Below, one piece after another: positions 33,402 through 40,535 of a DNA stretch of 64,000 nucleotides (its first letter is position 1; every line of letters starts with the position of its first letter). The notes under the pieces are model-generated. The model did not search any database. It was given only the letters and a program-made list of their open reading frames with translations, and was not told the origin of the DNA. The stretch covers positions 1 to 64,000 of the forward strand of contig NZ_JAGIYY010000004.1 of NCBI RefSeq assembly GCF_017813335.1, read 5' to 3'. This DNA comes from Tianweitania sediminis (GTDB lineage Bacteria; Pseudomonadota; Alphaproteobacteria; Rhizobiales; Rhizobiaceae). A program made the position numbers and the translations under genes.

Positions 33402-33827
33402 TTAGAGCGGCTTCAGAAAATGCGTTTCGACGGCGCGATAGCCGCGGCGTTCGTAAAGGGGCGACACGTCATTCGTGGCGAGGGAGGCCATGCCGGCAAC
33501 GGCGCAGCCAAGGGAGCGCGCCCAATCCTCATAGGCATCGAGCATCAACAGCGCCGCGCGACCGCGCGCGTCAGGAGCGACAAACCACACCGTTTCCTTC
33601 GCCATCTTGCCCGCGCCGAACGGATGATCGAAGGCAGTCGCCATCAGCACACCTTGCGCAGGCTCGCCAATCACCAGGCAGCAGCCGTCAACGCTTTCCG
33701 CGTGCCGCTTGAACAGTGCCTCCGCGCGAGCCGCTTGGAACGTGAACGTCCAGCCCGCCGCGGCATGGCTGTCGCGCAGCAGGCGGATCACCGCGAAGCG
33801 ATCCGAGGCGGTCGCGTGCCGGATCAC
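33402..33827 (-). CDS. GNAT N-acetyltransferase in the tail operon
   Basis: A 141-aa protein. GTG 33827 overlaps the preceding stop (GTGA); a longer frame would lie inside the upstream gene. GNAT features are visible: an N-terminal VIRHATASDRFAVIRLLRDSHAAAGW strand-helix, motif A-like WFVAPDARGRAALLMLDAYEDWARSLG, and C-terminal LYERRGYRAVETHFLK. It would transfer acetyl from acetyl-CoA to an amine. Its place between two tail genes is shared by several siphophages. It may modify a phage tail component or a host protein. Confidence 0.75.
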   Translation of the reverse strand: MIRHATASDRFAVIRLLRDSHAAAGWTFTFQAARAEALFKRHAESVDGCCLVIGEPAQGVLMATAFDHPFGAGKMAKETVWFVAPDARGRAALLMLDAYEDWARSLGCAVAGMASLATNDVSPLYERRGYRAVETHFLKPL

Positions 33828-34453
33828 GTCAGCTTCCCGTTTTTCCGGCCCCAGAACACTTCCCACTCGCCGACAGTGCCGGCATCGGCAAAGAAGTCGT
33901 CACCTGGTGAACGCAGTATCTGGCTGGCATGCGAGCGCGTGTCCGGATTGGAGCGCGTCATCTCCTGCGTGTGCGACCGGCATTCCAGCCGCACACTACC
34001 TGCTTCACCCTCGGATGGCGTGGTGATCGGCGCACCATCCACGAAGCCGGCAAAGCGGCATTCCGCCGGCGCCACCATCTGCCGAGTGTCGGGATTGAAC
34101 AGCCCCCGGAAGATCTCGACCTTGGCTTGGCGAAGGTCGTAAAGCCGCGCCGCCTGCTCAACCAGCTCGTCGAGCTGTGACAGGTCGATGGTCACCGTCT
34201 GCACGGTGATGTTCGCGACAAGCGGAATGTCGCTGATGGCGATCAGCGTGCCGGAACCATAGAAGGCCCGGCTTTCTACCTGACCGCTATCTGGGCTGCG
34301 CACCTGCGCTGACACGTCGCCGACATCCGACCAGAAGCCGACGGCTTCCGGCGCATTGGTGGAGCGGTTGCGCGCCACGATCCAAAGGAAGTCGCGGGCG
34401 ACGAGAACGCGCGCAGCAAGCGCCGCCTGATTGGCTGCTGAGATCGCGCGCAT
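33824..34453 (-). CDS. Distal tail / hub protein (209 aa)
   Basis: Beta-rich protein (MRAISAANQAALAARVLVARDFLWIVARN...) with a C-terminal segment containing WGRKNGKLT. The gene overlaps both neighbours by one to four bases. Its place, second after the tape measure, matches the distal tail or hub genes of GTA-like and HK97-like phages, partly like DUF2163 proteins. Exact family uncertain. Confidence 0.6.
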   Translation of the reverse strand: MRAISAANQAALAARVLVARDFLWIVARNRSTNAPEAVGFWSDVGDVSAQVRSPDSGQVESRAFYGSGTLIAISDIPLVANITVQTVTIDLSQLDELVEQAARLYDLRQAKVEIFRGLFNPDTRQMVAPAECRFAGFVDGAPITTPSEGEAGSVRLECRSHTQEMTRSNPDTRSHASQILRSPGDDFFADAGTVGEWEVFWGRKNGKLT

Positions 34454-35049
34454 CAGCGGGCCTCGAGACCCTGGAACGAGATCGCGCCGCGGCCGGTGCT
34501 CGGATCCGCCGACGCTGAAATGGAGCCCGGTACGATCGTCATCAGGCAGGCGGGCTTCATGATCCTCACCGCAGCCCCCGCCGACACACCGGGCCAGATA
34601 TGCGGCCGCACTTCGAAACTGCCGGCGGCGTCTTCCACAACACGATGCAGGTCAGTTGCACCGATCTGGATTAGGTCTCCAGCCTTGAGGGCTACGCTGC
34701 CCAGGCCGCTGACGCTGATCGTCTTCCGATTGGCGGCAATTGTGCCCAGCGAGCCGGTCGGCAGCGTGCCTGAACCTGGATGCGTAATCGGCCGGCATCT
34801 GGATGACGAATAGCCGAGGAAGCGCCGTGCGCCCCCTTCTAAAGCGTTGAGCCGCGCACGCCAGCGGTCCAGTTCATTTGCCCGCATTATGCGCGACTGC
34901 CAGGCGCCACCCCAGATCGGAGAACCGAGATCCTTCAAGCGTGTGACGCCGTTGGCCTGGCGAGACGTCTCCTGCCGATGCACCAGGTCGAACTCGGTTG
35001 ACCAGCCGGGGAAGTCCGCCAGCAGGTCGAAGGGATCGGCAATTGCCAT
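34453..35049 (-). CDS. Distal tail protein (198 aa)
   Basis: First gene after the tape measure, overlapping it by one base. It is beta-rich with LGSPIWGGAWQSRIM and a C-terminal MKPACLMTIVPGSISASADPSTG segment. In siphophages this place is usually filled by the distal tail protein that joins tail tube and tip. No firm family match. Confidence 0.6.
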   Translation of the reverse strand: MAIADPFDLLADFPGWSTEFDLVHRQETSRQANGVTRLKDLGSPIWGGAWQSRIMRANELDRWRARLNALEGGARRFLGYSSSRCRPITHPGSGTLPTGSLGTIAANRKTISVSGLGSVALKAGDLIQIGATDLHRVVEDAAGSFEVRPHIWPGVSAGAAVRIMKPACLMTIVPGSISASADPSTGRGAISFQGLEAR

Positions 35050-37049
35050 CAGAGCTGCCGTCCCTTTTGTGCTTGCCGCACGGTATTGATGACATGCGCA
35101 GGCAATTCGGCCTTCAGCTTCGCGACCTGCTGTTCGACGCGCGCAAGGCCCTCACGATCTGCGCCGCGAGCGTCGATCGTGATGTTGACCGGTGCACTGA
35201 TAGCTCCGCCGGCAGACTTGCCGAGAGCGGCAGGGATCCGCGGCACGATGTGGCCTGACTGGTTGGGAACGAACAGCTCCGGCCGCTTCTCACCGACGAT
35301 GTATGGCTGGCCCGCCCGAACCGGACCACCGAACTCGCGCTTGGTGAACAGGCTGCCGATACCGCCAAGCAGTGAGCCGAGGAACCCGCCGCCACCCTTC
35401 GTGCTGAAGGCTGCATCGAAGGCCATGTCGAGCAGGCGATTGCCGACGTTGCGCAGCGCATCGGCGAAGATGTCAGCCGCCTTCTTGCCTTCCACAAAGC
35501 CATCGACAATGCCGCGCGCCAAATCCTTGTTGAACTCGGCTGCGTCTGCGGCTGCCTGCCGAACATCGTCCTGCTTCTCAGCCAGTTGAGCAGCTTCGAC
35601 TGTGGCGAGCGCATATTGATCCGCAAGGGCTGCAATCTCAGCGCGCAGCTGGGGCGTGACGGCGCGGCCGGCTTCCTTCGCAGCCGTAAGCAGTTCCTGC
35701 TCCAGGCGCGCCTTCTCGACGGCATAGCCATAGTCGTCGATCAACGGGTTCAGGTTCCGCTGGGCCTCAGTCTCGGCAACCGTTGCAGCGATACTGTCAT
35801 GGATGCGCTTGGTGAGGCGCTCATAGTCATCGGCGCGCTCGCGAAGTGATCCAGCGCGGCCACGTCTTCCACCGCCTGCATTAGACGAACTTGGCGCGGC
35901 ATAGTCCTTCAACGAAACCCGAGGCCGGACGGTGCCGCTTTCCACATCCACTCGGAGCGGCCGATCTGCTGTCGATCCGACACGATCTCCTTTACTGGCT
36001 ACTGTGCCCTCGAATGCGCTATCGATCCGAGCTTGGGCGCTCATCTCCTCACGGCGGCCACGCGCCCACTCGCCGAACTGACTGGCACCTGTGAGATCAC
36101 CCAGCGCGCGCGCCATTCTCTCGATCTCGGCGACAGTTGCAATTACGGCGCCTGCGAAATCCATGGTGCCTGTGATGGCTGGGGAGAAATCCGTGTTTTG
36201 GATCGCATCCGTTAGATCGCCCAAGGCGGACACCAACCGATCGCTTGCGCCTGATCCCTCGTCTAGCTCGCCGGCGGTGTCGATCAGAACGTTCTGGAGA
36301 CGAACGAATGCCTGGCTGACCGTGCTTTCGGCACCCGCAAGTTTATCTTCGAGGATGTAAGAGCCAGCTTCGAAGGCGCGAAAGAATGCCTCTGAAGAAA
36401 CGGCGCCGTCGACCACAAGAGCGCGGAGCTTTGCGACCGAGCCCCCAGCTTCTTCCAGACCAGCTGCCGCCGCCTGTGCGATCGGCAAGGCGCCCTCCAG
36501 GATCGAGTTGAATTCCTCGGCCCGAACAGTGCCGGCACCCAGAGTCTGGCTTAACTGCAGAAGCGCCCCGGAAGCAGACTGAGCGTCGGTGCCTGCAACG
36601 CGCAGGGCCTTGCCTACGTTATCCGTAAAGCCGAGCAATTCTTCAGTCGAGACTTTGAGCTCGTTCTGCACGATGGCGGCTCGGCCATACAACGTGACCA
36701 GTGCCTCAATTGGCGTCGAGTTCCGCTGCGCCGAGGCAAACAACTCGTCGTAGACCTTGGTCAAGGCATCGCCTTCCAGGCCGGCCACCTTCAGCGCATT
36801 GGTAATCCGCGTCGATGCATCAGCCAGTTGCTGCGCTCCGCGAAGCGAAACACTGCCGACGAAGGCAGCAGCCATCGACTTCGACAGAGCGGAAAATTGG
36901 CTTGTCAGGTTCTTGTTCGAACGGGCGAACTGCGCATGAATATTGCGCACGCTTTTGTTCGTGATGCCCTGCGCGCGGTTCATCGCGTTTTCGTAGCCTT
37001 TGATATCAGCTGAAAGCTGAACTACGAGTCGCTCTAGATCAGTCGCCAT
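35049..37049 (-). CDS. Tail tape measure protein (666 aa)
   Basis: It carries the TIGR02675-type tape-measure N-terminal domain (SLRGAQQLADASTRITNALK, GAGTVRAEEFNSILEGALPIAQ). A charged coiled-coil middle (RADDYERLTKRIHDSIAATV) and a Gly-rich C-terminal region follow. At roughly 0.15 nm per residue this would give a tail near 100 nm. It is the longest gene of the middle tail module. One small rightward gene separates it from the tail chaperones. Confidence 0.88.
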   Translation of the reverse strand: MATDLERLVVQLSADIKGYENAMNRAQGITNKSVRNIHAQFARSNKNLTSQFSALSKSMAAAFVGSVSLRGAQQLADASTRITNALKVAGLEGDALTKVYDELFASAQRNSTPIEALVTLYGRAAIVQNELKVSTEELLGFTDNVGKALRVAGTDAQSASGALLQLSQTLGAGTVRAEEFNSILEGALPIAQAAAAGLEEAGGSVAKLRALVVDGAVSSEAFFRAFEAGSYILEDKLAGAESTVSQAFVRLQNVLIDTAGELDEGSGASDRLVSALGDLTDAIQNTDFSPAITGTMDFAGAVIATVAEIERMARALGDLTGASQFGEWARGRREEMSAQARIDSAFEGTVASKGDRVGSTADRPLRVDVESGTVRPRVSLKDYAAPSSSNAGGGRRGRAGSLRERADDYERLTKRIHDSIAATVAETEAQRNLNPLIDDYGYAVEKARLEQELLTAAKEAGRAVTPQLRAEIAALADQYALATVEAAQLAEKQDDVRQAAADAAEFNKDLARGIVDGFVEGKKAADIFADALRNVGNRLLDMAFDAAFSTKGGGGFLGSLLGGIGSLFTKREFGGPVRAGQPYIVGEKRPELFVPNQSGHIVPRIPAALGKSAGGAISAPVNITIDARGADREGLARVEQQVAKLKAELPAHVINTVRQAQKGRQL

Positions 37050-37073
37050 AGATCACTTTCTGAAGGAACGATC

Positions 37074-37310
37074 ATGAGGAAAACGATGATTGTCGCGGGC
37101 GTCATCGTCTGCGGTTTAATCGGATCTTTCGCCTCGGCTGCCGAGACTTACCGGCTCATCCACGCGATCGGAAACAGCGAGACATTGATAGCTAAAGGTC
37201 TTTCGAAGAACGAATGCGCGCGCATGAAGCAGGAACGGCTGAAGATCATCGCGCTCACAGGCGTTGGAGGGTCGGTGAGCTGCCTTCCGGAGAGCGTCTT
37301 TCTAAATTGA
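37074..37310 (+). CDS. Secreted moron protein (78 aa) in the tail module
   Basis: It reads opposite to the surrounding late genes. ATG 37074 follows AAGGAACGATC. A Sec signal peptide (MRKTMIVAGVIVCGLIGSFASAA) is followed by about 55 residues with two Cys residues (NECARMKQ and SVSCLPE), suggesting a disulphide-bonded periplasmic or secreted peptide. It fits tightly between the chaperone and tape-measure genes, which is how morons insert. Its function is unknown; lysogenic conversion or exclusion is possible. Confidence 0.65.
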   Translation: MRKTMIVAGVIVCGLIGSFASAAETYRLIHAIGNSETLIAKGLSKNECARMKQERLKIIALTGVGGSVSCLPESVFLN

Positions 37311-37313
37311 CGC

Positions 37314-37538
37314 TTAAATCCCAAGCCAATTCGCTAGGTCATCAGCTTCCCGAGCAGTAAGCGCTTTGCCGTCATCAACGGCATAGTTCTCGAAGGTCGC
37401 GAAGATCTGCCACGCAGACATTCGGTCGAGATCGAGCGGGCTCAGGCCGATGCGGGCGCCGGCACCATAGATGGCTCCGAACCGGAACTTCCCGTTGGGG
37501 AGATCGTCGAGCTTCTCGCCCGATCCGGAGCCTGATCT
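37314..37538 (-). CDS. -1 frame extension of the tail assembly chaperone
   Basis: This frame has no usable start codon but encodes 74 residues with the typical C-terminal tail-chaperone domain (KFRFGAIYGAGARIGLSPLD, MSAWQIFATFENYAVDDGKA, ADDLANWLGI). It is entered by a -1 slip on GGGAAAA (37,538-37,544) from the upstream gene, giving a fused product of about 183 aa. It corresponds to lambda GT or the separate chaperone gene of gene transfer agents. Both products are expected to coat the tape measure. Confidence 0.75.
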   Translation of the reverse strand, partial: RSGSGSGEKLDDLPNGKFRFGAIYGAGARIGLSPLDLDRMSAWQIFATFENYAVDDGKALTAREADDLANWLGI

Positions 37539-37864
37539 TTTCCCAAGGCTTCCTCCGGGGCGCCAACGAGGCCGGCGGCGAGAACAGCCTGCGCCAGGGG
37601 CAGGCTCTCCAGCGGCGGGCGCTCTTCAACATAGGAGCGCACCAGCCTCAAGGCGGCCGTCGGCTCCATGCCCCCACCGATAAGCCCCAGGCGGATCACG
37701 GCGCTGATGTCCTGCACCCGCCATTCGCCTTGATAAAGGCGCTGCAGGAGGACGTAGGGACCGGTGTCGGTTGCCTCCTGGAGCTTGATGATCTCGGCCC
37801 ACCGAAGGCGGAAGGTGTAGGCGCCGTCTGCGAAGTCCTGGACGAGTTCAGCGAGACGCGCCAT
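37442..37864 (-). CDS. Tail assembly chaperone (GTA gp10-like), short product
   Basis: A 140-aa protein from ATG 37864, overlapping the tail tube stop. The family of GTA_gp10/tail chaperones is recognised by MARLAELVQDFADGAYTFRL, LRWAEIIKLQEATDTGPYVLL and a C-terminal tail. After residue 109 the zero frame continues into a low-complexity tail (DQAPDRARSSTISPTGSSG) that looks like the usual leftover behind a frameshift site. The normal full-length chaperone therefore includes the -1 frame. Confidence 0.75.
   Translation of the reverse strand: MARLAELVQDFADGAYTFRLRWAEIIKLQEATDTGPYVLLQRLYQGEWRVQDISAVIRLGLIGGGMEPTAALRLVRSYVEERPPLESLPLAQAVLAAGLVGAPEEALGKDQAPDRARSSTISPTGSSGSEPSMVPAPASA
37538..37544 (-). 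promoter_or_regulatory. Programmed -1 frameshift site GGGAAAA
   Basis: In the zero frame the codons are TTG GGA AAA GAT, giving the heptamer G GGA AAA. A slip of one base leads straight into an open frame coding the C-terminal chaperone domain. Lambda uses the similar GGGAAAG between G and T. Confidence 0.7.
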
Positions 37865-38304
37865 CACGGCGTGACCGTCCGCACCATCTCGCCGTCGCTC
37901 TGCATGGAGATCGACTTGGTGACGCGCCGGCCGTTTTCGCCACCGGCCTCAATGCTTTCGATGTGCATCCGGCCCACCCATGCGACGGTCTTTGCCGGAA
38001 ATTCGAGTTCAATGCGGACCGGTACGCTGTTCACATCTTCCCAAGCATCAAGCCATGTCTCGACGCTTTCCTGCGCCATGACGCCTTCGCCGCTGACTGC
38101 CATGGAAAGCGATGTTGCATCGCGGCCCTGCCAGGAAACGGCATCAGGATCCTCGCAGTCGGGAATAAGCACCTCTTCCAGACCCTTCGTGAGGGTGAGC
38201 GAGCGGCTGGTGAAGCCGCAGGGAGCGGCATAGACAATGGGCTCGGCATCATTGCCGAGCATGACGCGGAGCTTTCCGCCTTTGGTTGTGACGGGCTGTG
38301 CCAT
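37864..38304 (-). CDS. Major tail tube protein
   Basis: A 146-aa beta-rich protein with the Phage_tail_2/major tail pattern: MAQPVTTKGGKLRVMLGND at the start, TLTKGLEEVLIPDCEDPDA near residue 40, and an ENGRRVTKSISMQSDGEM end. It polymerises into the tail tube. It lies between the DUF3168 tail terminator-like gene and the frameshifted chaperone, exactly as in GTA-like phages. Confidence 0.85.
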   Translation of the reverse strand: MAQPVTTKGGKLRVMLGNDAEPIVYAAPCGFTSRSLTLTKGLEEVLIPDCEDPDAVSWQGRDATSLSMAVSGEGVMAQESVETWLDAWEDVNSVPVRIELEFPAKTVAWVGRMHIESIEAGGENGRRVTKSISMQSDGEMVRTVTP

Positions 38305-38318
38305 CTAAGTGTCCTCTT

Positions 38319-38720
38319 CTAGGGCTGTTCGATGAAGGCTTCGAAAGTCAAAGCGGCGCGGCTGGTTTGGCCATCACTGTCGCGGAAGGTCCGCGTCGTC
38401 CGGTGGTTCAGGTAAACAAGCGCGTTGTCCGAAAGGGCCACGCCTGCCTTGAGAGCACGGCGAACAGCATCCGCCATGCGGCGCACCTCGGGAAAGCCAA
38501 CCGCTTGTGACCAGCAGTCGATCTGAAGCGTGACTTCAAAACCGTCGATGCAGTCGACGTCGTCGCTGACTTCCTCGGTCGGCCCGAGCGTCACACGCGG
38601 GAAATCGTCTTTCTTCGGCACGGCGTCGTAGATCCGTGGTCCGACGATGGCGGTGAGCGGCCCATGCGCCTTCAGCCGGGTCACGATAGCGCCCTGCAGT
38701 TCCAAAGTCGGGGATGTCAT
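38319..38720 (-). CDS. DUF3168 tail completion/terminator protein
   Basis: A 133-aa protein beginning MTSPTLELQGAIVTRLKAHGP with IYDAVPKKDDFPRVTLGP, the typical DUF3168 start. These proteins cap the tail tube and join it to the head. The start overlaps the stop of the gp10-like gene by four bases. Family assignment rests on pattern and gene order. Confidence 0.8.
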   Translation of the reverse strand: MTSPTLELQGAIVTRLKAHGPLTAIVGPRIYDAVPKKDDFPRVTLGPTEEVSDDVDCIDGFEVTLQIDCWSQAVGFPEVRRMADAVRRALKAGVALSDNALVYLNHRTTRTFRDSDGQTSRAALTFEAFIEQP

Positions 38721-39130
38721 GCCGCTGCGACCTTCTTCGCTGCGCGGCGCGCCGATCGTTTGATCCGGCTGGCCGAGCGCTTCCGCAGCGCGCGATACGC
38801 GGGATAGAAGAAGGGCTGGGCACTCAGCTTCCGTGTGCCGAACTCAACCCATCGGGCATAATAAGCGTCCGCATCGCCGCAGTAGATGGTGATGGTCATC
38901 TCGCCGCTTTTCACGAACCCGATTGCCAGTGAGCCTTTCGGCGCTTCGCCCCACGTCCAGCCGATCGAACCGGCGAGGGCGCCGGTGTCCTGCGGAACCA
39001 GAGCTTCCATCAAGTTCGTGATTTCACGCGCCGATTGCGCCAACGCCTGGCGCATCTCGTTCCTGGCAACGCCAGGGAGCCGCGCCAGCTTGCGGTTCAG
39101 CTTGGCGACGCCGATGAACTTCGAAATCAC
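38717..39130 (-). CDS. HK97 gp10-like tail-completion/minor head-tail protein
   Basis: A 137-aa protein. GTG 39130 overlaps the upstream stop (GTGA). The HK97-gp10 pattern is present: LMEALVPQDTGALAGSIGWTW, ARWVEFGTRKLSAQPFFYPAY and a basic C-terminus. These proteins complete the head-tail interface. Order and length fit the family. Confidence 0.82.
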   Translation of the reverse strand: MISKFIGVAKLNRKLARLPGVARNEMRQALAQSAREITNLMEALVPQDTGALAGSIGWTWGEAPKGSLAIGFVKSGEMTITIYCGDADAYYARWVEFGTRKLSAQPFFYPAYRALRKRSASRIKRSARRAAKKVAAA

Positions 39131-39474
39131 GCCGCCACTCCGGTGCTGACTTCGAGATAGACCCACCGCCGATCGGTCACGGCGTCGACGATCTTGACCG
39201 CGTAACGCTCGCCAGTCCTCACGTCGCGCATCTGCCAGTCGCTTTCGATCTGCCGCGTTTGCGCCGAGGAACGGACATAGACGCCGAGCACGTTTCGTCC
39301 TTCCAGCCGGGCGGCAACAACAGCTTCGGAGCCGCCTCGGGAGCGAAAGGCCGCGTGGACTTGGAACTGCTCGGCAAAGCTCGCCTGTTCGTTGCCATAA
39401 CCATCATCAGCATCGGTTCGCCGGTCGAACGCAACGCGGTGCCGCAGCTCGCCGGCAGTGGGGCTAGTCGCCAT
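39127..39474 (-). CDS. Head closure / head-tail adaptor protein
   Basis: A 115-aa protein from ATG 39474. The sequence AGELRHRVAFDRRTDADDGYG and the beta-strands that follow match the phage head-tail joining protein family (HK97 gp7/SPP1 gp16 type). It closes the portal after packaging. The start lies inside the end of the 57-aa gene upstream. Confidence 0.8.
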   Translation of the reverse strand: MATSPTAGELRHRVAFDRRTDADDGYGNEQASFAEQFQVHAAFRSRGGSEAVVAARLEGRNVLGVYVRSSAQTRQIESDWQMRDVRTGERYAVKIVDAVTDRRWVYLEVSTGVAA

Positions 39475-39637
39475 CGGCCGGCTTCGCCTTCGGCTTGATC
39501 TCTTGCGCTTTCCCGGCGGCAATCGCCTTCTCGGCGCAAGCGGCCTTCACCAGCTTTTCGGTGCCAGCTTTGTAGGCGATCGTCACCTGCTGCGAGGGCT
39601 TGTAGTCAAAATCGGCAGTGAAGCGGACGCGCGGCAT
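39464..39637 (-). CDS. Small head-tail region protein (57 aa)
   Basis: ATG 39637 overlaps the connector stop. The product (MPRVRFTADFDYKPSQQVTI...) has a single beta-hairpin and a lysine/alanine-rich tail, and ends 11 bases after the next start. Very short proteins of this type (MxxVRFTxDFDYKP) are common in head-tail modules of alphaproteobacterial phages. Function unknown. Confidence 0.65.
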   Translation of the reverse strand: MPRVRFTADFDYKPSQQVTIAYKAGTEKLVKAACAEKAIAAGKAQEIKPKAKPADGD

Positions 39638-40200
39638 CAGACATAAACCCTGAATGGCGAGAGGAGTGCTTCGACGCCGAACGGCACCGCCTCGACAGCG
39701 CTCGATCCAGTCGCCTCCCGGTTTCGGTAAAGGTGTCCCACCATCAGGAGGATGGCCGTCGTGATCGGCGCCGGGACTTGCTCGGTGTTGGCATACCCAG
39801 CTTCGTATTGAACGCGAACTGCGCCAGGATTTTCCGCTAGTTTAGGACGTCCGAAGGCGGGCCCTAGCCACAGCCTGCCGTCGTGGAGTTCGTGTGAAGT
39901 CGCTGGATCGGTCGTTTGCTCTGCACCATCCGCGTCTATGTATTTGACGCTGACCAAGTCGATAACCGGCGGGTAAGGCAGCTTCATGCTTCCCCACCAC
40001 CAACAGGCGAGCGACAGTTCCAGAGTCTGTTTACCGAGACATCGTCCAAGCCAACCCGCCGGCCCGTCCACCCATTGCGTAGCAGCAGAGATCAATCCGG
40101 CGATCAGGGCATCCTCGTCATCGTAGTCGACGACTAGATGCAGCTTCGCTCGCTCCAATGTGATGAGCGGCGCCGGCGGCGTTATGACTCGGACGTTCAT
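39637..40200 (-). CDS. Head-tail connector protein (gp6-like)
   Basis: A 187-aa protein with the gp6/TIGR02215 pattern: ITPPAPLITLERAKLHLVVD at the start and DEDALIAGLISAATQWVDGPAG, then a beta-rich part ending in a helix (PAPITTAILLMVGHLYRNRE). It forms a ring under the portal. It is first in the overlapping connector operon downstream of the capsid. Confidence 0.82.
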   Translation of the reverse strand: MNVRVITPPAPLITLERAKLHLVVDYDDEDALIAGLISAATQWVDGPAGWLGRCLGKQTLELSLACWWWGSMKLPYPPVIDLVSVKYIDADGAEQTTDPATSHELHDGRLWLGPAFGRPKLAENPGAVRVQYEAGYANTEQVPAPITTAILLMVGHLYRNREATGSSAVEAVPFGVEALLSPFRVYV

Positions 40201-40211
40201 AGCGAAGCTTG

Positions 40212-40469
40212 TTACTTCGTCTTGTTCTGCGAGGCTGCACCGGCGTCCTTGTTGCCGGGTGCTGCACCGTCGGCCTTGCCGGCAGGAGCCGCAGACTCCG
40301 CCTTCGCCACACGGGTCTTGCCGCTCTTGTCGTCTTCAGATGCTTGACGCGCTACGCCGCGCTTGATCAGATCCTTGCCCATTGCATCGCTCTCCACTTC
40401 GAACACGTCTCCGTCGTTCACCATCTTCGTCTCGTCGGAATAGAAGCTGTCCAAGGCCTTGAGTTTCAT
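40212..40469 (-). CDS. Small charged head-associated protein (85 aa)
   Basis: The N-terminus (MKLKALDSFYSDETKMVNDG) forms a small beta domain; the rest is Ala/Lys/Gly-rich and likely disordered. Short proteins like this commonly follow the capsid gene and may stabilise heads. A good GGAGAGCACC Shine-Dalgarno precedes it. Confidence 0.6.
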   Translation of the reverse strand: MKLKALDSFYSDETKMVNDGDVFEVESDAMGKDLIKRGVARQASEDDKSGKTRVAKAESAAPAGKADGAAPGNKDAGAASQNKTK

Positions 40470-40495
40470 TGGTGCTCTCCTTCGGTTGATAGAGA

Positions 40496-40516
40496 GAGCG
40501 CCGACGTGCGGCGCTC
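40496..40516 (-). terminator. Hairpin between capsid and the next gene
   Basis: GAGCGCCG-ACGTG-CGGCGCTC, perfect 8-bp stem just after the capsid stop. There is only a weak T content downstream. It may be a partial terminator or RNA-stabilising hairpin that raises capsid yield. Confidence 0.5.
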
Positions 40517-40535
40517 CCCGTGATCAGCCGAACGA

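Noticed and set aside
37375-37632. Minus-strand 85-aa frame in the chaperone region
   Set aside because: It is the third frame, Arg/Pro-rich and unlike any chaperone; the zero and -1 frames carry the conserved domains.
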